DNA of 36,605 nucleotides from a virus, in the IMG/VR virus record IMGVR_UViG_3300047335_000057, positions 1 through 36,605 of that record; one strand, written 5' to 3'. Below the pieces are notes generated by a model. That model saw only the letters and a program-made list of their open reading frames with translations, searched no databases and was not told where the DNA came from. The position numbers were made by a program, and so were the translations under genes. Below, piece after piece: positions 32,211-36,605 of this stretch (the stretch's first letter is position 1; each line of letters starts with the position of its first letter).

Positions 32211-32388
32211 TAGCTTCTCGATTGTTGAAGAACTCTATAATTCGGTCACAGATGAAACGCTGGTAGGCCCCCGAAGGGACGCGCTGCTCGGATTCGCGGA
32301 AGAGGTAGAGAGTTAACTTCGCGTGAAGGTCCTCCGGAAGAGTCGTGTGGAGGCGGACGGAGCGAAGAATGTTAGGAGGACGGGCCAT
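32194..32388 (-). CDS. Small ribbon-helix-helix-like protein
   Basis: 64 residues. NILRSVRLHTTLPEDLHAKLTLYL reads as a beta-strand followed by a helix, then GAYQRFICDRIIEFF as a second helix, the layout of an Arc/MetJ-like ribbon-helix-helix DNA-binding protein. It starts at ATG 32388, which overlaps the previous stop by 1 bp. It could be a transcription regulator of the early operon; fold assignment is tentative. Confidence 0.6.
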   Translation of the reverse strand: MARPPNILRSVRLHTTLPEDLHAKLTLYLFRESEQRVPSGAYQRFICDRIIEFFNNREANENQS

Positions 32389-32615
32389 TAGATTTTCTGA
32401 AGGTTAAGTTGAGCTTCAGCTATTAGCTGGTTGAAATGCCATTTGGTTAGGGCGATGGTAGCGACTTCAGCCTTCGGATCGTCTATTTCGAGCTGGATTA
32501 ATAATTCACCAGACTCGTCACGGCCGCAGATGCTTAGGGTTAGAGATACACCAAAGTCTCCGGGGCCTTTGTAACCAGCTAAAAATCTGTTCATAGAGAA
32601 TAACTTTATAGCCAT
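32388..32615 (-). CDS. Hypothetical early protein
   Basis: 75 residues, beta-rich in the first part (FGVSLTLSICGRDESGELLIQLEID) with a helical end (ALTKWHFNQLIAEAQLNLQ). It starts inside the last codons of the preceding gene (10-bp overlap) and ends in a TAATG-like contact with the next. I do not recognise a family. Confidence 0.6.
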   Translation of the reverse strand: MAIKLFSMNRFLAGYKGPGDFGVSLTLSICGRDESGELLIQLEIDDPKAEVATIALTKWHFNQLIAEAQLNLQKI

Positions 32616-33082
32616 TGACAGCCGGGGGCTTTCATGTCGATCAGAATTTGCACGACGTTCTCTGCGAAGGTGACAAGGACCGATTCGGCGGCGGCGGCGG
32701 CGGCGGCGCCCGTCAGTACCTTGGCGGCAGATCGCAGCGCAAAGGGCACCACCGTTTGAATGGTCATGCGTGCGACGCGAATGGCAAACTCTTTCTCGTC
32801 CACTGTTCCGGCGCTGCCCAACTGGGCGATGGCAAGACGGCGCAAGCCTTCAGCCCGCGCTTTGTTCGAAGTCCACCGACCGGAATCGTTGAGCTTGATT
32901 TTGAGGTGGCGCAGGGACTGCATGACGCAGCCGGGGTCATCGCCGTGCGGGCGACCCAAGGCGTAGTTGATTGCCGCCTCCACACACATGGAACCGGCTT
33001 TCGGTTCGCCCAAGCCAGAAACCAAACCGGCATCCAAAAGCTGGTGAATCTTCGCGATGTGCTCGCGGGTAATCTCAATCAT
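32606..33082 (-). CDS. Hypothetical protein with poly-Ala tract
   Basis: 158 residues preceded by a very good TAGGAGGT site 5 bases before ATG 33082. The protein is helical: IHQLLDAGLVSGLG, CVEAAINYALG, LRRLAIAQLGSAGTVDEKEFA and a run of seven or more Ala (GAAAAAAAES) encoded by a (GCC)n repeat at 32686-32706. The MCVEAAINYALG..HGDDPGCV segment looks like a phage family of unknown function. It starts after a 63-bp gap, so it may begin a transcription unit. Confidence 0.65.
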   Translation of the reverse strand: MIEITREHIAKIHQLLDAGLVSGLGEPKAGSMCVEAAINYALGRPHGDDPGCVMQSLRHLKIKLNDSGRWTSNKARAEGLRRLAIAQLGSAGTVDEKEFAIRVARMTIQTVVPFALRSAAKVLTGAAAAAAAESVLVTFAENVVQILIDMKAPGCQWL

Positions 33083-33145
33083 GCAAACCTCCTATGATGT
33101 CCATAAGCGTATCGTGCAGGTCAGCCGGTTTTGCCGATGAAACGA

Positions 33146-33361
33146 TTACAAGCATTTTTTCTTGAGCGCTTCTTCAAGTTCCCTAACTCTAGCTTTCAAG
33201 GCTAAAATTTGTCTATCTCTGGAATCTACCCTTAGCCTTTTAGGCTCTGGAAATCTATGCCCTTGGGGGCATTCCCGCATATGGCATCCCTTTCCCCCAC
33301 TAACAGGAGTGCTATAAAAAGCGCCGCCGATAAACTGTACTTTGCAAATCGGACAAATCAT
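33146..33361 (-). CDS. Zinc-knuckle plus coiled-coil small protein
   Basis: 71 residues with CPICK and CHMRECPQGH as probable zinc ligands, followed by a coiled coil LKARVRELEEALKKKC. It starts with a TAATG overlap to the gene at 33361. The last part of the protein carries the RELEEAL motif shared with the neighbouring small genes. Confidence 0.65.
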   Translation of the reverse strand: MICPICKVQFIGGAFYSTPVSGGKGCHMRECPQGHRFPEPKRLRVDSRDRQILALKARVRELEEALKKKCL

Positions 33362-33711
33362 TAATCCTCCGTAGGCTCACCTTCCCGGTCCACTGCTGTT
33401 GTGGCACCGGAGGCCGCCGCACCAAGGGCCGTATCCGCGATCTGATTGACCTTGTACATGCGCTCGTCGCCGTCCTCATCGTCCCCGATGAACTGCTTGG
33501 AGAAGTCGGCTATTTCCCGCAGCGCCACCTCAAGCCGCTCGACTCCGCCCTCTAGCCGCTGATTCGAGTAATACCGCTTCTCGGCAAGCTCCCATAGGCG
33601 CTGTATTTCCTCGGCACCGATCTTGAGCATGGCGACCAGTTCGGGATGCGGCGTGCCCTCCATGACCACGCTGGCCTCGCTCAATCGCTTGGCGACGGGG
33701 CTTTCACTCAT
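33361..33711 (-). CDS. Small coiled-coil protein
   Basis: 116 residues, acidic, with a helical segment ERLEVALREIADFS and a low-complexity C-terminus. Coupled to the upstream gene through ATGA (33708-33711). It has the same RxxxLExALRE heptad motif as its neighbours. Function unknown. The local sequence is visibly more GC-rich than the rest of the early region. Confidence 0.6.
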   Translation of the reverse strand: MSESPVAKRLSEASVVMEGTPHPELVAMLKIGAEEIQRLWELAEKRYYSNQRLEGGVERLEVALREIADFSKQFIGDDEDGDERMYKVNQIADTALGAAASGATTAVDREGEPTED

Positions 33712-33974
33712 GTTTCTGCCTCCCGGTCCGACGTTGCGTTGTCACTCGGAGGTGCGCCTGCCAATAGATAAACGGCGTCATTACGGGCCTTCGCTTGGCG
33801 GTCTGCCCAAGCATTCTGAGCGGCAATGCCTGCCTCGAACGGCGGAATCAGCGTCTCTTGCGAGTCCAGCAATTCCCGCAGCGCCGCCTCAAGCTCGTCT
33901 ATGCGCTGATCACGCTCGGCAACTTCCCGCTGGCACAGGTAATGGTCGTCCAAATGTTCCTCGTCGAAGCTCAT
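33708..33974 (-). CDS. Small coiled-coil protein
   Basis: 88 residues with the heptad segment REVAERDQRIDELEAALRELLDSQ and an acidic N-terminus. ATGA overlaps at both ends join it to its neighbours. It resembles the short 'RIxELExALRE' proteins that are common and poorly understood in phage early regions (Ead/Ea22-like style). No enzymatic motif. Confidence 0.6.
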   Translation of the reverse strand: MSFDEEHLDDHYLCQREVAERDQRIDELEAALRELLDSQETLIPPFEAGIAAQNAWADRQAKARNDAVYLLAGAPPSDNATSDREAET

Positions 33975-34213
33975 TTCTTACGGATACGTCGGAGCATATC
34001 AGCGGGCAGCAGCTTGGCTGCCGTAGCATCCGCAGCGCCTACCGCAGCCCAATCCTTGGCGTGCCAATACTCAAGCACGCACGCCTCAAGCTCGGCGATG
34101 CGGGTAGCCGCCGCATTCATAGTCTTTGGCTCTACCGGCTCCGCCGGCTCACCGCAAAAGATACAACGGCGAGCCGACATAAAAAGGTGCCCGTTGGTTT
34201 TGCAGTTAACCAT
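33971..34213 (-). CDS. Small zinc-knuckle coiled-coil protein
   Basis: 80 residues from ATG 34213; a GTG six bases upstream (34219) is possible but the ATG has a better-spaced GAAGG site. CIFCGEPAEP with an upstream Cys and His (CKTNGH) suggests a zinc site. A coiled coil TRIAELEACVLEYW follows. It overlaps the upstream gene by 8 bp and the downstream one by 4. Confidence 0.6.
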   Translation of the reverse strand: MVNCKTNGHLFMSARRCIFCGEPAEPVEPKTMNAAATRIAELEACVLEYWHAKDWAAVGAADATAAKLLPADMLRRIRKK

Positions 34214-34595
34214 GCTCACCCTTCATCAGCTCATTAAACCTCGCCCGGATAGCCCTTTCTTCAGCCTCTGAATCATCTTGAGGACCTGTGGCCTGGAACC
34301 TCGGATGGAGCCAGAACTCACCAAAGACCAATTCGTTTCGATCACAGGCCAAGCCGGCGGCGGCGGGTAAGAGCCTTCGGGTTCCCGAGTGTTTGATGTG
34401 AAAGTACTCTTGGAAAAGCCCGAGGCTCCCCTCAGTCACATGGATCAAACAAACGACCTGGCCTAGGCGCCAGTTCTGTGGGTTCGCGTAGGTTGACTGG
34501 CTTGGGGGTTTTTTGACTTTTGGCTTTGCGGCTTCGATTGCGAGGTCGCGGCTGATCTGGTGGAAGAGCGCGTCGAGCGGATTCTTCAAGGGCAT
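34206..34595 (-). CDS. Hypothetical early protein
   Basis: 129 residues. A TGGAG site is 8-9 bases before ATG 34595. The core WRLGQVVCLIHVTEGSLGLFQEYFHIKHSGTRRLLP and ELVFGEFWLHP is aromatic and beta-rich, unlike the coiled-coil neighbours. The C-terminus is helical and acidic. I do not recognise it. The upstream ORF at 34432-34743 overlaps it in another frame. Confidence 0.6.
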   Translation of the reverse strand: MPLKNPLDALFHQISRDLAIEAAKPKVKKPPSQSTYANPQNWRLGQVVCLIHVTEGSLGLFQEYFHIKHSGTRRLLPAAAGLACDRNELVFGEFWLHPRFQATGPQDDSEAEERAIRARFNELMKGEHG

Positions 34596-34743
34596 GGGTA
34601 GTCTCCATTTGGGAAAGTTCGTTCATAAGACGAAGGTGGTTAGTGAGTTCCTCCTTCGAGGCCGGGCGAAGCCACCAGGGTGGGGACTTCGCCGGCCGCG
34701 GGGAGGAAAAGGGATTGGGAGGCTTAACCCTCCTCGTCGGCAT
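34432..34743 (-). CDS. Possible overlapping small protein
   Basis: 103 residues from ATG 34743 within the end of the upstream gene. The first ~50 residues fill an otherwise empty 128-bp gap and look protein-like (ASKEELTNHLRLMNELSQMET). The last ~50 (RRALPPDQPRPRNRSRKAKSQ) overlap the next gene by 164 bp and look like a frame shadow. It could be a truncated or frameshifted remnant. No clear RBS. Confidence 0.35.
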   Translation of the reverse strand: MPTRRVKPPNPFSSPRPAKSPPWWLRPASKEELTNHLRLMNELSQMETTHALEESARRALPPDQPRPRNRSRKAKSQKTPKPVNLREPTELAPRPGRLFDPCD

Positions 34744-34933
34744 CTTCGTCTTCGTCCTTTTCTGCGAAGTAAGCCTCGTAGGCTTCCTGGGCCACATCGG
34801 CTACGGTGGCTAAGGCCATTGAAGCCTTGTCGAGTAGGTCGCCTGCGGCCTCTTCAACGTATTCGAGGGGAAGGCCTTCGAGCTGATAGAGGGTGTTGGC
34901 AATTATTCCGAGCGTTGCTTTAGCACTTGTCAT
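34724..34933 (-). CDS. Small acidic early protein
   Basis: 69 residues from ATG 34933, with AAAGGAG 7 bases upstream; the frame is open for 86 more codons but that part overlaps the intergenic leader and terminator. Helical (LGIIANTLYQLEGLPLEYVEEAAGDLLDKASMAL) with a highly acidic tail EKDEDEDADEEG. It is the first gene after the 266-bp leader. Highly acidic small phage proteins often mimic DNA or bind host factors, but there is no direct evidence here. Confidence 0.6.
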   Translation of the reverse strand: MTSAKATLGIIANTLYQLEGLPLEYVEEAAGDLLDKASMALATVADVAQEAYEAYFAEKDEDEDADEEG

Positions 34934-35015
34934 CAAGAATCTCCTTTGAGTGGTTTTGGCTTGGGAATCGACTTTTACATGCACACACAATACCGTAATT
35001 CCGTGCCCACGTAAA

Positions 35016-35046
35016 CAAAGAGTTGGGCAATCTTTACAACTCTTTG
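35016..35046. repeat. 10-bp inverted repeat in early leader
   Basis: CAAAGAGTTG at 35016-35025 is perfectly repeated in inverse at 35037-35046, with an 11-base spacer. Centre-to-centre spacing of ~21 bp, two helical turns, is typical of a dimeric repressor operator. It could also form an RNA hairpin, but no T run follows. A regulator candidate in the operon is the ribbon-helix-helix-like protein at 32194-32388. Confidence 0.6.
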
Positions 35047-35076
35047 AAACTTTTACAAAGCATAGAGACAAAAAGA

Positions 35077-35098
35077 AACGGGGTCTTGCGACCCCGTT
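35077..35098 (-). terminator. Rho-independent terminator after 35200 gene
   Basis: A perfect 9-bp GC-rich stem (AACGGGGTC / GACCCCGTT) with a 4-base loop. On the minus strand it is followed by TTCTTTTTGT. It lies 102 bp after the stop of the gene ending at 35200 and ends the upstream early transcription unit. Confidence 0.85.
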
Positions 35099-35199
35099 GC
35101 TCCGCCTCGAAGGAAAGGAGACTAAACCAAACTTCGAGACTCGGGAAGAACAGCTGAGGCGATAACGTTGGTCTTCCCTATGCGCGGCCAAGCGCCAAA

Positions 35200-35880
35200 T
35201 CAGGCCATTGCGTCGAGGTCGGCTAGGGCGGCCGAGGTATCGACTTTGACTCCCTTGGAGGCCTTCGCGGCCTCGATCTCGCGAACAATCGCGGCCATCG
35301 TCTTGCCGTCCTTGTTCGGCCGCTTGTCGTCAAGGCGCAAGGCAGTCTTGAACTTCGCGTCCTTGTCTTTCAAGAAGGCCTTGACTTGGTCGACAGACTT
35401 CCCGCCGTAGGCCACGAGAGCCTTGATCAGAACCGAGGTTCCGCCAGATCCATCCCCCTCCTTGCGGGTGGACCACTTGCCTTGCTGAATGGTTCCGTCG
35501 AGTTCTTCCATTGCCAGAACCATATCGTCGATATCGACTTCGTCCTGGCCCTCAGCGGGCTTGAGGCCTGCCAACTCGTCCCCGTACTTCTGAATTGCTC
35601 CGTGGCCGGCGAACTGGCCCATGAGGCTCTGGGGAATGGTGATCAGCAAGACCCGACCATTGCGGAACTCGAAGCGGCAATGGTTCAGACTCCCATCCTC
35701 GTTCAAGACATAAGACTTGTTGAGCTTCCTCTTCCCGACGAACTCGCCCTTCGTCCCGTCTTCGAGGTCAACAATTTCGACTTCAGCTTTCTTTGGCTTG
35801 GCCGCGGTGGTGACTACTTCTGCTTCGGCCGCTTCGCTCTTTATCTCTGTTTTACCTATGAACATTCTTCTTTGCTCCAT
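35200..35880 (-). CDS. Hypothetical phage early protein
   Basis: 226 residues; ATG at 35880, with a second candidate at 35865 (MFIGK) that is also reasonably placed. Lys/Glu/Ala-rich at the N-terminus, then a beta-rich core (GEFVGKRKLNKSYVLNEDGSLNHCRFEFRNGRVLLITIP) with GKWSTRKEGDGSGGTSVLIKALVAYGGK in the second half. I know a widespread phage protein family of this layout but not its function. It is followed by the strong minus-strand terminator. Confidence 0.7.
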   Translation of the reverse strand: MEQRRMFIGKTEIKSEAAEAEVVTTAAKPKKAEVEIVDLEDGTKGEFVGKRKLNKSYVLNEDGSLNHCRFEFRNGRVLLITIPQSLMGQFAGHGAIQKYGDELAGLKPAEGQDEVDIDDMVLAMEELDGTIQQGKWSTRKEGDGSGGTSVLIKALVAYGGKSVDQVKAFLKDKDAKFKTALRLDDKRPNKDGKTMAAIVREIEAAKASKGVKVDTSAALADLDAMA

Positions 35881-35936
35881 TCTTAAAGTGGTCAGCGTTA
35901 ATGACGGCCGCCGACCGATTGCCGTTTTAAAGGATA

Positions 35937-36125
35937 TTACTCCGTTGGTTTTCGGGACGCAACAAAGGGTTTCATAGAATCACGAACTCTTTCGAGAGCG
36001 GTGCTTACTCCGAGGTCGAAAAACAGGGCGGCCAGACTTCGGTGCTCGGCCTTGAAAAGGCCTGGATTTGGACCCTCATCGTTGAGGCGTTTCCAATGGA
36101 GATCAAACTCTTCCTGGCGGGTCAT
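35937..36125 (-). CDS. Small hypothetical protein
   Basis: 62 residues, helical (QEEFDLHWKRLNDEG, LAALFFDLGVSTALERVRDSMKPF). It overlaps the upstream gene by 4 bp and is separated from the downstream gene by 56 bp. No motif is recognised. Confidence 0.6.
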   Translation of the reverse strand: MTRQEEFDLHWKRLNDEGPNPGLFKAEHRSLAALFFDLGVSTALERVRDSMKPFVASRKPTE

Positions 36126-36505
36126 CGGGAAAGCTCCTGGATATGACGTTCGTAAGCAAGCCAGTCAACCCCCATCTCGGCGGCAAGGATTCTTTCGATA
36201 CCTGTCGCGATTTGGTGCTGGTGGTAATAAGGGGCTTCGACTCGATCGCCTGGTTCTTCGCCGCCGGTAAAAACTAATTCATCGAACTCCTTGTCAAAGG
36301 CGTCGATCGAGGCGTTGGAGATTCCCTTGACTTGGCAAAGGGCCATTTCGATCAGTTCGTGGATGGCCACAAGCAGGATCTCGCGGCGATCCGGAAGGTG
36401 GCTGACCAGAATCATATCTGCCCCAGCGTAGTCAGAGTAGTAGTAGTCCCCGCAGGTGTTGTAACGTTGCTGAGAATGCTTGATGGTTTCGATGATGATT
36501 TTCAC
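36122..36505 (-). CDS. HELIE-motif phage protein
   Basis: 127 residues from GTG 36505 with AAAGGAG 9 bases upstream. It holds an AIHELIEMALC helix, followed by VDAFDKEF-like (IDAFDKEFDELVF), GEEPGDRVEAPYY and HQHQIATGIERILA. This matches a recurrent phage family with conserved His/Glu residues that look like metal ligands (HELIE, then HQH..., Glu). A zincin-like or metal-dependent hydrolase role is possible but not known. A 4-bp overlap couples it to the next gene. Confidence 0.7.
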   Translation of the reverse strand: MKIIIETIKHSQQRYNTCGDYYYSDYAGADMILVSHLPDRREILLVAIHELIEMALCQVKGISNASIDAFDKEFDELVFTGGEEPGDRVEAPYYHQHQIATGIERILAAEMGVDWLAYERHIQELSR

Positions 36506-36547
36506 TTTGAAGATCTCCTTTGGTTGATTGTAAAAATCCTGGTCGTG

Positions 36548-36564
36548 GCCGGGCCTTGCCCGGC
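36548..36564. repeat. 7-bp GC hairpin near right edge
   Basis: GCCGGGC-CTT-GCCCGGC, a perfect short hairpin between the 36505 start and a possible gene end (in-frame TAA at 36569-36571 on the minus strand, reading in from the right edge). A T run lies ~10 bases away on the minus strand, so it is at best a weak terminator for an upstream gene outside the window. Confidence 0.45.
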
Positions 36565-36605
36565 GGCTTTAGCGCTTCAAACTTGCTCCATAGGTCAGGG
36601 TCTCT

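Larger units (their letters stand above)
34934..35199 (-). promoter_or_regulatory. Early leader region between two minus-strand units
   Basis: A 266-bp gap, the longest in the window, without a credible gene. From the upstream side it holds the terminator at 35077-35098, then an inverted repeat CAAAGAGTTG/CAACTCTTTG (35016-35025 and 35037-35046, 11-base spacer) and an AT-rich stretch leading to the RBS of the 34933 gene. A promoter for the downstream early genes probably lies here; TTTACG and TATTGT with 17-base spacing (minus strand, near 35010-34985) is the best but weak match. Confidence 0.5.

Noticed and set aside
33623-34271. Long plus-strand ORFs opposite the small early genes
   Set aside because: They run against a coupled series of minus-strand genes with regular ATGA overlaps; the high local GC content explains long spurious frames.
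1-36605. tRNA genes, integrase, attachment sites, insertion sequences
   Set aside because: I looked for tRNA T-loop/acceptor patterns, tyrosine/serine recombinase motifs and transposase motifs and found none that were convincing.

Overview
This window is a piece of a tailed double-stranded DNA phage (Caudoviricetes) with a P22-like, podovirus-style virion. The evidence is the gene order terminase large subunit, portal, scaffold, major capsid, gp4-like adaptor and gp10-like stabilisation protein, followed by ejection proteins and a beta-helix tail protein, with no tape measure, tail tube or sheath gene. There is no ribosomal, tRNA or metabolic gene context, and I saw no integrase, repressor or attachment site, so a lytic lifestyle is plausible but not shown. 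The transglycosylase-type endolysin suggests a bacterial host, probably Gram-negative; the host cannot be named from the sequence.

Plus strand, 1-24125: late genes, tightly packed with ATGA, GTGA and TAATG overlaps. (a) 1-777: the 3' end of a structural protein with a 20-residue FAFTG repeat, then a small zinc-ribbon protein. (b) 768-8127: packaging and head (TerL, portal, two small portal-coupled genes, a GroES-like co-chaperonin, scaffold, two head-associated proteins, major capsid), closed by a 13-bp hairpin terminator at 8143-8180. (c) 8235-14058: structural proteins, P22 gp4-like and gp10-like head completion, small tail proteins, a cupin-like protein and two ejection proteins. (d) 14058-18440: a 1460-residue internal virion protein with an embedded HELTH zinc-peptidase motif. 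(e) 18437-20210: a full-length but divergent PurD-like (GARS) ATP-grasp protein coupled to a zinc-ribbon protein, inside the virion operon; this is the most unexpected item. (f) 20211-24125: beta-helix tail fibre, then a lysis block (membrane/coiled-coil protein, SLT lysozyme, embedded holin-like gene, 114-residue protein, alpha/beta hydrolase).

Minus strand, 36605-24085: replication and early genes, converging on the late operon with a 41-bp tail-to-tail overlap. From upstream to downstream: small early proteins, one with a HELIE motif; a strong terminator at 35077-35098; a 266-bp leader with an inverted repeat; about a dozen small proteins, several with a shared coiled-coil motif and several with zinc knuckles; a Cas4-like PD-(D/E)XK nuclease; a Sak4/RecA-like ATPase; a possible single-strand-binding-type protein; a second terminator (29088-29116); then a ParB-methyltransferase fusion, a UDG-family-4/PolA DNA polymerase fusion and a P-loop helicase-like protein.

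Together, the minus-strand set would copy, recombine and methylate DNA, and the plus-strand set would package it, eject it and lyse the cell. The PurD-like enzyme, the zincin in the ejection protein, the nested holin/endolysin arrangement and the lysis-linked hydrolase deserve most attention.
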